The notes: generated from the letters alone by a model not told the origin. DNA of 64,000 nt from Streptomyces sp. GSL17-111 (GCF_037911585.1 NZ_JBAJNS010000001.1:5305001-5369000); one strand, 5' to 3'. Positions 10,156 through 21,782 are shown, counted from the stretch's first letter. Made by a program: numbers and translations.

Positions 10156-10968
10156 ATGGGCGGCCCGCCGACCACCGGCCGACTGCACGGGGAGGGACTC
10201 ACCCTCGCCTACGACCAGCGCGTCATCGCCGCCGGGCTGGACGTCGCCGTGCCCGACGACTCCTTCACGGTCATCGTGGGCCCGAACGCCTGCGGCAAGT
10301 CCACCCTGCTGCGGGCGCTCGCCCGGATGCTGCGGCCCCGGGAGGGACACGTCCTGCTGGACGGCCGCGACCTGCACACCCGGCCCGCCAAACAGGTCGC
10401 CCGCACTCTGGGGCTGCTCCCGCAGTCCTCGATCGCCCCGGACGGCATCACCGTCGCGGACCTCGTGGCCCGTGGCCGGTACCCGCACCAGGGGCTGCTG
10501 CGGCAGTGGTCGAAGGACGACGAGCGGATCGTCGCCGAGTCCATGGCGGCGACCGGCGTCGCGGCGCTGGCCGACCGCTGCGTCGACGAGCTCTCCGGCG
10601 GCCAGCGCCAGCGGGTGTGGATCGCCATGGCCATCGCCCAGCGGACGCCGATCCTGCTGCTCGACGAACCCACCACCTACCTCGACATCCAGCACCAGAT
10701 CGACGTGCTCGACCTGTGCGCCGAGCTGCACGAGGAGCAGGGGCGCACTCTCGTCGCCGTCCTGCACGACCTCAACCACGCGGCCCGGTACGCCACCCAC
10801 CTCGTCGCCCTGCGGGAGGGCCGGATCGTCGCCGAGGGAGCACCCGGCGACATCGTGACCGCCGCTTTGGTGGAGGAGGTCTTCGGACTGCGCTGCCAGG
10901 TCATCGAGGACCCGGAGACCGGAACACCGCTGGTGGTACCGGCCGCCCGCAGGCGGACGGCCGTGTAG
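10156..10968 (+). CDS. Iron-siderophore ABC transporter ATPase (FepC/FecE-like)
   Basis: This 270-residue cytoplasmic ATPase has Walker A GPNACGKST (residues 42-50), the Q-loop in LLPQSS, the signature LSGGQRQR, Walker B ILLLDEP and the H-loop VLHD. It energises the two permeases. The ATG at 10156 has AGAGGA at a good distance. An in-frame ATG at 10102 overlaps the permease stop and would add 18 residues; either is possible. The set is complete: one binding protein, two permeases and one ATPase. Confidence 0.92.
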   Translation: MGGPPTTGRLHGEGLTLAYDQRVIAAGLDVAVPDDSFTVIVGPNACGKSTLLRALARMLRPREGHVLLDGRDLHTRPAKQVARTLGLLPQSSIAPDGITVADLVARGRYPHQGLLRQWSKDDERIVAESMAATGVAALADRCVDELSGGQRQRVWIAMAIAQRTPILLLDEPTTYLDIQHQIDVLDLCAELHEEQGRTLVAVLHDLNHAARYATHLVALREGRIVAEGAPGDIVTAALVEEVFGLRCQVIEDPETGTPLVVPAARRRTAV

Positions 10969-10978
10969 CGTCGGCGGC

Positions 10979-11305
10979 ATGGAGCGTACGGAGGAGACCG
11001 GGGCGGCCCCGCAGCCCGTGGAGTCCGAGCCGGGTACGGCCACGGAACCGGCCGTACCCGGAACCGCTGCGGAGCCCGGGGCGTCCGGTGAGCCCGGCGA
11101 GGAGCCCGCCGCCCCGGCGGCCGGACCGCGTCCCCTCGGCGTGGACGTCCGCCCGACCGGTCACGCGGAGGTGGACGCCGACCTGGCGCGGCTGGCCGAG
11201 GCCGACCGCCTCGCCGTCGAGGACCACCTGGCCGTGTACGAAGATGTGCACCGTGGTCTGCGCAGCACGCTGACCGCGCTGGACCAGCACGATCCCGGGA
11301 GCTGA
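10979..11305 (+). CDS. Conserved hypothetical protein with disordered N-terminus
   Basis: This 108-residue protein has a first half rich in Glu, Pro, Ala and Gly. The second half is helical (HAEVDADLARLAEADRLAVE), ending in a segment that may form a short helical hairpin. No known domain is recognised. It starts 10 bases after the ATPase stop and ends 7 bases before tlyA, so it is probably co-transcribed. Similar short proteins are found before tlyA in other Streptomyces. No function is assigned. Confidence 0.75.
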   Translation: MERTEETGAAPQPVESEPGTATEPAVPGTAAEPGASGEPGEEPAAPAAGPRPLGVDVRPTGHAEVDADLARLAEADRLAVEDHLAVYEDVHRGLRSTLTALDQHDPGS

Positions 11306-11312
11306 ACCTCAG

Positions 11313-12134
11313 GTGGCCGCAACACGCCCACGCCGTGCCCGACTCGACGCGGAACTGGTACGCCGTAAGCTGGCACGCTCGCGCGAGCACGCCGGCCAGC
11401 TCATCGCCGCCGGGCGCGTCACCGTGGGCGGCACGACGGCGGCGAAGTCCGCCACGCAGGTGGAGACGGGCGCGGCCATCGTCGTGCGCGAGGACGCCGA
11501 CGACCCGGACTACGTCTCCCGGGGCGGCCACAAACTGGCCGGGGCTCTCGCCGCGTTCGGCCCGCGCGGGCTGACCGTCTCCGGCCGGGTCGCCCTGGAC
11601 GCGGGCGCCTCGACCGGCGGGTTCACCGACGTCCTGCTGCGCGCGGGCGCGCGGCGCGTCTACGCCGTGGACGTCGGCTACGGCCAACTGGCCTGGAGCC
11701 TGCGCAGCGACGAACGCGTCGTGGTCAAGGACCGCACCAACGTGCGCGAGCTCACGCCCGAGGCGCTCGACGGCGCGCGTGCCGACCTCGTCGTCGGGGA
11801 CCTGTCCTTCATCCCGCTCGGCCTGGTGCTCCCCGCTCTCGTCAACTGCTCGGCGCCGGACGCCGACCTCGTACTGATGGTCAAGCCGCAGTTCGAGGTC
11901 GGACGCGAACGGCTTGGCAGCGGCGGCGTCGTGCGCGGCCGGGGGCTGCGCGCCGAGGCCGTGCGCACCGTGGCCGCGCGGGCGGCGGCTCTCGGGCTCG
12001 GCGTGCTCGGCGTCACGGCAAGCCCTCTCCCCGGACCGTCCGGCAATGTCGAATACTTCTTGTGGCTGCGTGCCGGGGCACCCGACCTCGACCCGGCCGA
12101 CGTCGACCGAGCCGTGGCGGAGGGGCCCCAGTGA
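11313..12134 (+). CDS. tlyA: TlyA-family rRNA 2'-O-methyltransferase
   Basis: This 273-residue protein has an N-terminal S4 RNA-binding domain (about residues 1-66, LDAELVRRKLARSREHAGQL) and an FtsJ/RrmJ-like SAM-binding domain with LDAGASTGGFTDVLL (about residue 90-105). In mycobacteria TlyA methylates 16S C1409 and 23S C1920 and affects capreomycin sensitivity; the same activity is likely here but not shown. The gene begins with GTG and overlaps the NAD kinase start by GTGA. The order tlyA-ppnK-recN is conserved across actinobacteria. Confidence 0.93.
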   Translation: MAATRPRRARLDAELVRRKLARSREHAGQLIAAGRVTVGGTTAAKSATQVETGAAIVVREDADDPDYVSRGGHKLAGALAAFGPRGLTVSGRVALDAGASTGGFTDVLLRAGARRVYAVDVGYGQLAWSLRSDERVVVKDRTNVRELTPEALDGARADLVVGDLSFIPLGLVLPALVNCSAPDADLVLMVKPQFEVGRERLGSGGVVRGRGLRAEAVRTVAARAAALGLGVLGVTASPLPGPSGNVEYFLWLRAGAPDLDPADVDRAVAEGPQ

Positions 12135-13066
12135 CGACCGTGACCAGCGACAGCGACCCGGCACCGCAGCGCACCGTGTTCCTGCTCGCGCACACCGGCC
12201 GGCCGGCCGCCGTGCGCAGCGCCGAACTGCTCGTCCACGGCCTGCTGCGCAACGGCCTCCACGTGCGGGTGCTCGCCGACGAGGCCCGCGACCTGCCGCT
12301 GCCGGACGCGGTGCGGGCCGTCCACCCCGAGCAGGAGGACGTGCTGTCCGGGTGCGAACTGCTCGTTGTCCTCGGGGGCGACGGCACACTGCTGCGCGGC
12401 GCCGAGTTCGCCCGCGCCTCCGGGGTGCCCATGCTGGGCGTCAACCTCGGCCGCGTCGGTTTCCTCGCCGAGGCCGAACGGGACGACCTGGACCGCGTCG
12501 TGCAGCGGGTCGTCGCCCGCGACTACGAGGTCGAGGAGCGCATGACGATCGACGTCCTCGTGCGCAACGGCGGCTCCGACGGCGAACCCGTCCACACCGA
12601 CTGGGCGCTGAACGAGGCGTCCGTGGAGAAGGCCGCCCGCGAACGCATGCTGGAGGTCGTCACCGAGGTCGACGGCCGCCCCGTCTCCCGGTTCGGCGGG
12701 GACGGCGTCGTGTGCGCCACGCCGACCGGCTCCACGGCCTACGCCTTCTCGGCGGGCGGACCGGTGGTGTGGCCGCAGGTCGAGGCGCTGCTGATGGTGC
12801 CGATCAGCGCGCACGCCCTGTTCGCCAAGCCGCTGGTGACCTCCCCGGCGTCGGTGCTCGCCGTCGAGGTGCAGCCCCAGACGCCCAACGGCGTGCTGTG
12901 GTGCGACGGCCGCCGCACGGTGGAGCTGCCCGCCGGGGCCCGCGTCGAGGTGCGCCGGGGGGCGGTGCCCGTCCGGCTCGCCCGCCTCCACCACGCCCTC
13001 TTCACCGACCGTCTGGTCGCCAAGTTCGCCCTCCCCGTGGCGGGCTGGCGCGGCGCGCCCCACTGA
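12131..13066 (+). CDS. ppnK: NAD kinase
   Basis: This 311-residue cytosolic enzyme makes NADP from NAD and ATP or polyphosphate. It has the GGDGT loop (about residue 82, VLGGDGTLLRGA), the NE motif (ALNEASVEK, about residue 160) and the Gly-rich TPTGSTAYAFSAGGP segment. Length is normal. The GTG start overlaps the tlyA stop, indicating translational coupling. Confidence 0.95.
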   Translation: MTTVTSDSDPAPQRTVFLLAHTGRPAAVRSAELLVHGLLRNGLHVRVLADEARDLPLPDAVRAVHPEQEDVLSGCELLVVLGGDGTLLRGAEFARASGVPMLGVNLGRVGFLAEAERDDLDRVVQRVVARDYEVEERMTIDVLVRNGGSDGEPVHTDWALNEASVEKAARERMLEVVTEVDGRPVSRFGGDGVVCATPTGSTAYAFSAGGPVVWPQVEALLMVPISAHALFAKPLVTSPASVLAVEVQPQTPNGVLWCDGRRTVELPAGARVEVRRGAVPVRLARLHHALFTDRLVAKFALPVAGWRGAPH

Positions 13067-13139
13067 CGACCCGGGCCCCGAGGCCGGGAGGCGGGGACTC
13101 CCGGGGGCCACCGGAGCGGACCCCGGCGGGCGAGCGGCT

Positions 13140-14882
13140 ATGGTCGTACCCGTGTTGGAGGAGATGCGGATTCAGGCCCTGGGTGTCATCGACGACGCCG
13201 CCTTCGAGCTCTCTCCCGGGTTCACCGCGGTGACGGGTGAGACGGGCGCCGGCAAGACCATGGTCGTCACCAGCCTCGGACTGCTGCTCGGCGGACGGGC
13301 GGACGCGGGGCTCGTCAGGGTGGGCGCGAAGGCCGCCGTGGTCGAGGGCCGCATCGCCGTCCCCGAGGACGCGCCGGCGGCCCGCCGTGCCGTCGAGGCG
13401 GGCGCGGAGCTGGACGAGGGCGCCCTGCTCGTGACCCGCACCGTCTCCGCCGAGGGCCGCTCCCGCGCCCATCTGGGCGGCCGCTCCGTCCCCGTCGGCC
13501 TGCTCGGCGAGCTGAGCGACGACCTCGTCGCCGTGCACGGCCAGACCGACCAGCAGGGCCTGCTGCGCCCGGCCCGGCAGCGCCGGGCGCTGGACCGGTT
13601 CGCCGGCGAGGCCGTCGCCGCCCCGCTGGAGCGGTGGCGCGAGACCTACCGGCGGCTGCGCGACGTCACGGCGGAGTTGGAGGAGCTGACGACCCGGGCC
13701 CGCGAACGGGCCCAGGAGGCGGACCTGCTGCGCTTCGGACTGGAGGAGGTCGCCGCCACCGAGCCCCGGCCGGGCGAGGACACCGAGCTGGCCACCGAGG
13801 CCGATCGACTGGGCCATGCCGAGGCCCTGGCCTCGGCCGCCGCCACCGCCCACGGGGCGCTCGCCGGTGACCCGGCGGACCCGGAGTCCGTCGACGCCGC
13901 CGCGCTGGTCTCCGGCGCCCACCGCGCCCTGGACGCCGTCCGGGCCCACGACCCCGCGCTCGCCCACCTCGCCGACCGGCTCGGCGAGGCGCAGATCGTC
14001 CTCGCCGACATCGCCGGTGAACTGGCCGGGTACGCCGACGGGCTGGACGCCGACCCCCTGCGGCTGGCCGCCGTCGAGGAACGTCGCGCCGCCCTCGCCC
14101 AGCTCACCCGCAAGTACGGCGAGGACATCACGGCCGTCCTCGCCTGGGCCGAGGACGGCGCCGCCCGGCTCGCCGAGCTGGAGGGCGACGACGACCGGAT
14201 CGACGGGCTCGCCGCCGAACGCGACGCCCTGCGCTCGGAGCTGTCCCGGCTCGCCGTCCAGCTCACCGAGGCCCGGCAGGACGCGGCCAAGCGGTTCGCC
14301 GACGCCGTGACCGGGGAGCTGGCCGAACTCGCCATGCCCCACGCGCGCGTCTCGTTCGCCCTGCGACGCGCCGACGATCCGGGCGGGCTGGACGTCGACG
14401 GGCGCACCGTCGCCTTCGGGCCGCACGGCACCGACGAGGTCGAGCTGCTGCTCGCCCCGCATCCCGGCGCGCCCGCGCGCCCCATCGCCAAGGGCGCCTC
14501 CGGCGGTGAACTCTCCCGGGTGATGCTCGCCGTCGAGGTGGTCTTCGCGGGCTCGGCCCCCGTACCGACCTATCTCTTTGACGAGGTCGACGCCGGCGTC
14601 GGCGGCAAGGCGGCCGTCGAGGTGGGACGGCGGCTGGCCCGGCTGGCCCGCACCGCCCAGGTGGTCGTCGTCACCCACCTGCCTCAGGTCGCGGCCTTCG
14701 CCGACCGCCACCTGGCCGTCCGCAAGACGAGCGAGGGCTCGGTCACCCGCAGCGGCGTCCAGGCGCTCGACGGCGAGGAGCGGGTCCGGGAGCTCTCCCG
14801 GATGCTCGCGGGCCAGGAGGACTCCGAACTCGCCCGCGCCCACGCCGAGGAACTGCTCGCCGCCGCCCGCGCGGACCGCTGA
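13140..14882 (+). CDS. recN: DNA repair protein RecN
   Basis: This 580-residue SMC-like ATPase acts in recombinational repair of double-strand breaks. It shows Walker A GETGAGKT near residue 33, the Q-loop HGQTDQQGL, long coiled-coil arms (about residues 160-370), the ABC signature GASGGELSRV (about residue 453) and Walker B YLFDEVDAGVGG (about residue 480). The start is uncertain: ATG 13140 is used, but GTG 13152 gives the N-terminus MLEEMRI usual in Streptomyces RecN. No LexA box is visible upstream. It follows NAD kinase by 73 bases. Confidence 0.94.
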   Translation: MVVPVLEEMRIQALGVIDDAAFELSPGFTAVTGETGAGKTMVVTSLGLLLGGRADAGLVRVGAKAAVVEGRIAVPEDAPAARRAVEAGAELDEGALLVTRTVSAEGRSRAHLGGRSVPVGLLGELSDDLVAVHGQTDQQGLLRPARQRRALDRFAGEAVAAPLERWRETYRRLRDVTAELEELTTRARERAQEADLLRFGLEEVAATEPRPGEDTELATEADRLGHAEALASAAATAHGALAGDPADPESVDAAALVSGAHRALDAVRAHDPALAHLADRLGEAQIVLADIAGELAGYADGLDADPLRLAAVEERRAALAQLTRKYGEDITAVLAWAEDGAARLAELEGDDDRIDGLAAERDALRSELSRLAVQLTEARQDAAKRFADAVTGELAELAMPHARVSFALRRADDPGGLDVDGRTVAFGPHGTDEVELLLAPHPGAPARPIAKGASGGELSRVMLAVEVVFAGSAPVPTYLFDEVDAGVGGKAAVEVGRRLARLARTAQVVVVTHLPQVAAFADRHLAVRKTSEGSVTRSGVQALDGEERVRELSRMLAGQEDSELARAHAEELLAAARADR

Positions 14883-14889
14883 GGGAGCC

Positions 14890-16083
14890 GTGGACCACGT
14901 GCCCAACCCGCCCGCCCCACCCGGACCCCGCCCCGGGGCCGCCGCCGTCTCGCGGCTGCCGCTGCACACCGTCCAGGTGTACGCGGGGACGGGGGCGGGC
15001 GTCGGCGCGCACGTACGGTCCCTCGCCGCCGGGCTCGCCGCGCGCGGTCTGCGGGTGACGGTGTGCGCGCCGCCGGGCGCCGAGCGGTGCTTCCGGTTCA
15101 CGGCGGCCGGAGCGCACGTCGCGCCGCTGCCCGTGCACCAGCGGGCGCGCGCCGTCGCGTTACTCCGCCAGGTCGCCGAGGGGGCCGACCTCGTCCACGC
15201 GCACGGGACGTGGGCCGCGCTCGTGGCCGTGCTCGCCCTGCGGGGCCGCGGCCGCGTCCCGCTCGTCGTCACCTGGCACCGCCGGGGGCACCCGGAGGGC
15301 GTGCAGGCCTCGGTGACCCGGCTGCTGGAACGCCGTGTCGCCCGGGCCGCGCGCGTCGTGCTGGGCGCGACGCCGGACCTGGTGCGGCGGGCCCGCCGAC
15401 GCGGCGCCCGGGACGCCCGGCTCGCCCCCGTCGCGCTGCCCGGCCCGGCCCCGGCGGCCGGTGCGGCCGGTTCCGGCGAAGGGTCGGCGCCGACCGAGGA
15501 GTCCGGTCGGGCCAAACTCCGCGCGGACCTCGGCGCGGTCGCGCGCCCCCTCGTCCTCGCGGTGGGCAGGCTCACGCCCGACCAGGGCCACCACACCCTC
15601 CTCACCGCGGCCGGGGCCTGGCGGGAGCTGGACCCGCAGCCGCTCGTGGCCATCGCCGGTGAGGGCCCCGAACGGGCCGCGCTGCACCGCCGGATCACCG
15701 ACGAGGGCCTGCCCGTCGTCCTGCTCGGGCGCCGGGACGACGCGACGGCACTGCTGGCCGCCGCCGACGTCGCCGTCCTCGGTGCCCGGTGGACGGGACG
15801 CTCGCTGCTCGCCCAGGAGGCCCTGCGCTCGGGCGTGCCCCTCGTCGCCACCCCGGCCGGGAGTCTGCCCGAACTCGTCGGCGACGCCGCGCTGCTGGTG
15901 CCCTACGGCGACGCCCCCGCCCTCGCACGGGCCGTCGGCGCGCTGCTGGGCGAACCGGAGCTGCGCGAACGGCTCGTGCGGGCGGGCCGGGAGCGGGCGG
16001 CGCGCTGGCCCACCGAGGACGAGACGGTCGCCCACGTCCTCAGCGTCTACGACGAGGTGACCGGCGCCGTACGCGACGGCTGA
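14890..16083 (+). CDS. Glycosyltransferase, GT4-like
   Basis: This 397-residue protein has the two-domain GT-B arrangement: an N-terminal GTGAGVGAHVRSLAAGLAARGL segment that binds the acceptor, and a C-terminal nucleotide-sugar site with VLAVGRLTPDQGHHTLL and the E-rich AQEALRSGVPLVATPAGSLPE, where family 4 enzymes bind the donor. The acceptor and sugar are unknown. The GTG at 14890 has GAGGG upstream and lies 7 bases after recN, so the two are probably co-transcribed. Confidence 0.86.
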   Translation: MDHVPNPPAPPGPRPGAAAVSRLPLHTVQVYAGTGAGVGAHVRSLAAGLAARGLRVTVCAPPGAERCFRFTAAGAHVAPLPVHQRARAVALLRQVAEGADLVHAHGTWAALVAVLALRGRGRVPLVVTWHRRGHPEGVQASVTRLLERRVARAARVVLGATPDLVRRARRRGARDARLAPVALPGPAPAAGAAGSGEGSAPTEESGRAKLRADLGAVARPLVLAVGRLTPDQGHHTLLTAAGAWRELDPQPLVAIAGEGPERAALHRRITDEGLPVVLLGRRDDATALLAAADVAVLGARWTGRSLLAQEALRSGVPLVATPAGSLPELVGDAALLVPYGDAPALARAVGALLGEPELRERLVRAGRERAARWPTEDETVAHVLSVYDEVTGAVRDG

Positions 16084-16141
16084 CGGCGGGACGCGGCGCC
16101 CGGCGTCCAGGGCCCGGCGTCAGGTGACGCGGCGCCCGCCG

Positions 16142-17188
16142 TCAGGTGGTCGCGCGGACGATCAGCCGGGCCTCGGTGATCACGGACGTGGGCGGGACCC
16201 CGGCGCCGTCCTCGGCCTCCGCCACCCCGAGGCGCCGCAGCAGCATCCGGGCCATCAGCGAGCCCATCTCCTCGACGTCCTGACGCACCGTCGTCAGCGC
16301 GGGCTCGGGCCAGGCCCCCGGCGGCAGGTCGTCGTAGCCGACCACGGCGACGTCCTGCGGGACCCGCCGCCCGACGGCCCGCAGCGTCCGCAGGGCGCCG
16401 AAGGCCATCAGGTCGCTGCACGCGAAGACCGCGTCCAGGCCGGGGGAGCGGGCCAGCAGGTCCGCCATGGCGCGCTCGCCGCCCTCGGCGGTGTAGTCGC
16501 CGCAGGCCACCAGCGCCGGGTCGGCCTCGGCCACGCCCAGCGCGTCCCGGTACCCGGCGAGCCGGTCCTGCGCGCCCGTCATGTCCAGCGGGCCGGTGAT
16601 CACCGCGATGCGCCGCCGGCCCCGTTCCCTCAGGTGTTCCACGGCCAGCCGCGCACCGCCCCGGTTGTCGGTGTCGACGTAGAACAGCTGCGGGTCCTTC
16701 TCGGCGCCGTCCCAGCCCGGACGGCCGCCGAAGACCGTCGGCAGCCCGGAGGCGGCGGCCATCGAGGGCAGCGGGTCGTCGCCGTGCAGCGAGAACATCA
16801 GTGCGCCGTCGACGTGTCCGCCCGACAGGTAGCGGCCGACGCGCCCCTGGTCCGCCCGGCTCTCGGAGAGCAGGAGCAGCAGCTGCGTGTCGTGCCGGGC
16901 CAGCTCACGGCTGATGCCGCGCAGCTGCCGGGCGAAGAACGGGTCGGAGAAGACCCGCGTCTCCGGCTCGGCGATGACGACCGCCACCGCGCCCGTGCGG
17001 CGGGTCACGAGGGAGCGGGCGGCCCGGTTCGGCACGTAGCCGAGCGCCGCCACCGAGGCGAGTACGCGCTCGGTGACCTCCGCCCGGACCCCGGCGGCGC
17101 CGTTGACGACCCGGGACACGGTCGCCCGGGACACCCCGGCGTGGGCGGCCACCGCCTCCAGCGTGGGACGGGGTGCGGGTACGGTCAC
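16142..17188 (-). CDS. LacI-family transcriptional regulator
   Basis: This 348-residue repressor has an N-terminal LacI helix-turn-helix (TLEAVAAHAGVSRATVSRVVNG, residues 9-30) followed by a periplasmic-binding-like sensor domain that normally binds a sugar. It lies 33 bases downstream of the GH15 gene on the same strand, so the pair may form one transcript and the regulator may control the GH15 enzyme. The hinge RAARSLVTRRTGAV is typical. Confidence 0.92.
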   Translation of the reverse strand: MTVPAPRPTLEAVAAHAGVSRATVSRVVNGAAGVRAEVTERVLASVAALGYVPNRAARSLVTRRTGAVAVVIAEPETRVFSDPFFARQLRGISRELARHDTQLLLLLSESRADQGRVGRYLSGGHVDGALMFSLHGDDPLPSMAAASGLPTVFGGRPGWDGAEKDPQLFYVDTDNRGGARLAVEHLRERGRRRIAVITGPLDMTGAQDRLAGYRDALGVAEADPALVACGDYTAEGGERAMADLLARSPGLDAVFACSDLMAFGALRTLRAVGRRVPQDVAVVGYDDLPPGAWPEPALTTVRQDVEEMGSLMARMLLRRLGVAEAEDGAGVPPTSVITEARLIVRATT

Positions 17189-17221
17189 GGGTCTGAGGTC
17201 CTTCGCTCGTGCGCCGGGCGG

Positions 17222-19024
17222 TCAGCCGCCGTAGGCGCCGGAGGCCGTCAGCCGCAGGGCGGTGTCGATCAGCGGCACGTGGCTGAAGGCCTGGGGGAAG
17301 TTGCCGACCTGCCGCTTGAGCTTCGGATCCCACTCCTCCGCCAGCAGCCCGAGGTCGTTGCGCAGGGCGAGCAGCCGCTCGAAGAGCTGCCGCGCCTCCT
17401 CGACCCGGCCGATCATCGCCAGGTCGTCGGCCAGCCAGAACGAACACGCGAGGAACGCGCCCTCGTCCCCCTCCAGGCCGTCCACGCCGGGCGTGGCCCC
17501 GGCCGTCGGGTAGCGCATCACGAACCCGTCCTCGGTGGACAGTTCCCGCTGGATGGCCTCGATGGTGCCGATGACCCGCTTGTCGTCCGGCGGGAGGAAG
17601 CCCATCTGCGGGATGAGCAGCAGCGAGGCGTCCAGCTCCTTGGAGCCGTAGGACTGGGTGAAGGTGTTGCGCTCCTTGTCGTAGCCCTTCTCGCACACCG
17701 TGCGGTGGATCTCGTCGCGCAGGTCCCGCCAGCGCTCCAGCGGGCCGTCCACCTCACCGGACTCGATGAGCTTGACGGTGCGGTCCACCGCGACCCACGC
17801 CATGACCTTCGAGTGGACGAAGTGCCGGCGCGGCCCCCGGACCTCCCAGATGCCCTCGTCCGGCTCGTCCCAGTGGTCCTCCAGGTACCGGATGAGCTTG
17901 AGCTGGAGCAGACTCGCGTAGTCGTTGCGGGCCAGGCCGGTCATGTGGGCCAGGTGCAGGGCCTCGGTGACCTCGCCGTAGACGTCGAGCTGGAGCTGCC
18001 CGGCGGCGCCGTTGCCCACGCGGACGGGCGTGGAGCCCTCGTAGCCGGACAGCCACGTCAGCTCCGTCTCGCCCAGCTCGCGTTCCCCGGCGATCCCGTA
18101 CATGATCTGGAGGTTCTCCGGGTCGCCCGCCACGGCGCGCAGCAGCCACTCGCGCCAGGCCCGCGCCTCGTCGCGGTAGCCGGTGCGCAGCAGGGAGGAG
18201 AGCGTGATCGCGGCGTCCCGCAGCCAGGTGAAGCGGTAGTCCCAGTTGCGCACGCCGCCGATGTCCTCGGGCAGGGACGTCGTCGGCGCGGCGACGATGC
18301 CGCCGGTCGGGGCGTACGTCAGCGCCTTGAGGGTGATCAGCGAGCGCACGACGGCCTCGCGGTAGGGGCCGTGGTAAGTGCAGTGCTCGACCCAGCCGCG
18401 CCAGAACTCCTCGGTGTTCTCGAGCGCGACCTCGGGCTCCGGGTACGGCGGCGGCTTCAGGTGCGACGCCTGCCAGCTGATGGTGAAGGCCACCCGCTCA
18501 CCGGGCGAGACGGTGAAGTCCGCGTACGTCGTCAGGTCCTTGCCGTACGTCTCGGCGTCGGTGTCCAGCCAGACGGAGTCCGGGCCGGCGACGGCGACGG
18601 TGCGGTGGTCGACCTTGTGCACCCAGGGCACGACCCAGCCGTAGGAGAAGCGCATGCGCAGGGCGGACGTCATCCGGACCCGGCCGCTGACCCCCTCCAC
18701 GATGCGCACCAGCTGCGGCGCGCCGTCCCGGGGCGGCATGAAGTCGATGACCCGGACCGTGCCCCGGTCGGTGTCCCACTCCGACTCCAGCACCAGCGAG
18801 TCGCCCCGGTAGCGCCGCCGGGTCGCCGGGCGGGGGGTCTCGTCGCCCAGCGGCGTCGGGCCCAGCCGCCAGAAGCCGTTCTCCTCGGTGCCGAGCAGGC
18901 CTGCGAAGACGGCATGGGAGTCGAACCGGGGGAGGCAGAGCCAGTCGGCTGTGCCATCACGTCCGATCAGGGCGGCGGTCTGCATGTCCCCGATGAGTGC
19001 GTAGTCCTCGATGCGCCCGGCCAC
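17222..19024 (-). CDS. Glycoside hydrolase family 15 protein (glucoamylase/trehalase-like)
   Basis: This 600-residue protein begins with MAGRIEDYALIGDMQTAA and has an N-terminal β-domain followed by the (α/α)6 barrel with RNWDYRFTWLRDA (about residues 265) and LEDHWDEPDEGIWEVRG, typical of bacterial GH15 enzymes that act on α-glucans or trehalose. No signal peptide is seen, so it is probably cytosolic. The GTG at 19024 is chosen because GGAG lies 6 bases upstream and residues after it match the family start. An in-frame ATG at 19138 would add 38 unsupported residues. Confidence 0.9.
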   Translation of the reverse strand: MAGRIEDYALIGDMQTAALIGRDGTADWLCLPRFDSHAVFAGLLGTEENGFWRLGPTPLGDETPRPATRRRYRGDSLVLESEWDTDRGTVRVIDFMPPRDGAPQLVRIVEGVSGRVRMTSALRMRFSYGWVVPWVHKVDHRTVAVAGPDSVWLDTDAETYGKDLTTYADFTVSPGERVAFTISWQASHLKPPPYPEPEVALENTEEFWRGWVEHCTYHGPYREAVVRSLITLKALTYAPTGGIVAAPTTSLPEDIGGVRNWDYRFTWLRDAAITLSSLLRTGYRDEARAWREWLLRAVAGDPENLQIMYGIAGERELGETELTWLSGYEGSTPVRVGNGAAGQLQLDVYGEVTEALHLAHMTGLARNDYASLLQLKLIRYLEDHWDEPDEGIWEVRGPRRHFVHSKVMAWVAVDRTVKLIESGEVDGPLERWRDLRDEIHRTVCEKGYDKERNTFTQSYGSKELDASLLLIPQMGFLPPDDKRVIGTIEAIQRELSTEDGFVMRYPTAGATPGVDGLEGDEGAFLACSFWLADDLAMIGRVEEARQLFERLLALRNDLGLLAEEWDPKLKRQVGNFPQAFSHVPLIDTALRLTASGAYGG

Positions 19025-19447
19025 AGGCTTCTCCAGTCGAACGGCGTTGACGCCCCCCGTGGGACGTACGATCTCTTCCTGCCCAGCGAATATCCGAGCA
19101 GCATACGACGCTGGACGGCGAAACCGCCCAGTCGTCACGATAGGCCGACTCCGGCCGTCCGGTCACATCGTCGGACCCGGCGCTGGACGTCCGGCGGAAT
19201 GATGGTGGAGGCGTGGAGCGGATGTGCCCTCCCACCTCCTCTCCGGCACCGTACGCGCACACCGGGCCCCCGGCTCGGCTGATACCCTGGTAGCCCGTGG
19301 AGCGGTGGGTGCCGCGCCGCACCGGCAGGTCACCGACCGCCGACAGCGGCAGGGCCCCCGAACCTCAGGCAGCGGCACCCCCGTCGACCCCTCGGCCGGG
19401 TGCCGATGCGCACCTCACCTCGCGACCACGGGAGCCCCCTCTTGGCC
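19025..19447. other. Divergent intergenic region between GH15 and pyrG
   Basis: This 423-base stretch should hold promoters for the GH15-lacI unit and pyrG. No convincing -10/-35 pair, riboswitch or conserved gene was identified. Small open frames here overlap each other and lack ribosome-binding sites. Confidence 0.6.
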
Positions 19448-21093
<1,646 letters not shown>

Positions 21094-21097
<4 letters not shown>

Positions 21098-21738
21098 GCG
21101 GGCGACTCGCCGACACCCCGGAGGAGTGGCCGGTCAGCTCCAGCACCGTGCCGTTCACGGGCCACAAGACCGGGGTGCGCACCGACCAGGTGGTCATGCC
21201 GGACGGCGGCACGCACGGGCGGGACTACCAGACGCACCCGGGCTCCGTCGCCGTGCTGGCCCTGGACGGCGACGGGCGGGTGGTGGTGCTGCGGCAGTAC
21301 CGGCACCCGGTACGGCACCGGCTGTGGGAGCTGCCCGCCGGGCTGCTCGACGTGCCAGGGGAGAACCCGCTGCACGCCGCCCAGCGCGAGCTGTACGAGG
21401 AGGCGCACGTCAAGGCGGAGGACTGGCGGGTCCTCACCGACGTCTACACCAGCCCCGGCGGCTCGGACGAGGCGGTGCGGGTCTTCCTCGCCCGGCAGCT
21501 GTCGGCGGCCGAGGGCGAGCGGTACGAGGCGCTGGAGGAGGAGGCGGACATGGAGCTGGCCCGCGTCCCGCTCGACGTCCTCGTGCGCGGCGTCCTGGCC
21601 GGCGAGCTGCACAACGGCATCCTCGCGCTGGGCGTCCTGGCCCTGCACGCCGCGCTCACCGGGGAACCGGGCGGCACCGGTCCCGACTCCCTGCGGCCCG
21701 CCCAGGCGCCCTGGCCCGCACGGCCCTATCCGGCGTAG
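21094..21738 (+). CDS. NUDIX hydrolase, ADP-ribose pyrophosphatase-like
   Basis: This 214-residue protein has the NUDIX box with ELPAGLLDVPGENPL and the catalytic helix RELYEEA (about residues 87-115). The layout, with one extra residue between the Gly and Glu positions, matches the Mycobacterium ADP-ribose pyrophosphatase subfamily. It probably hydrolyses ADP-ribose or related nucleoside diphosphates. The GTG start overlaps the pyrG stop, so expression is likely coupled. A hairpin follows. Confidence 0.9.
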
Positions 21739-21746
21739 CCGACACG

Positions 21747-21782
21747 CCGGGCGGCGCCCTCGCCCCGACGGGCGCCGCCCGG
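21747..21782 (+). terminator. Terminator after pyrG-NUDIX
   Basis: A perfect 13-bp stem (21747-21759 with 21770-21782) with a 10-base loop lies 8 bases after the NUDIX stop codon. Confidence 0.75.
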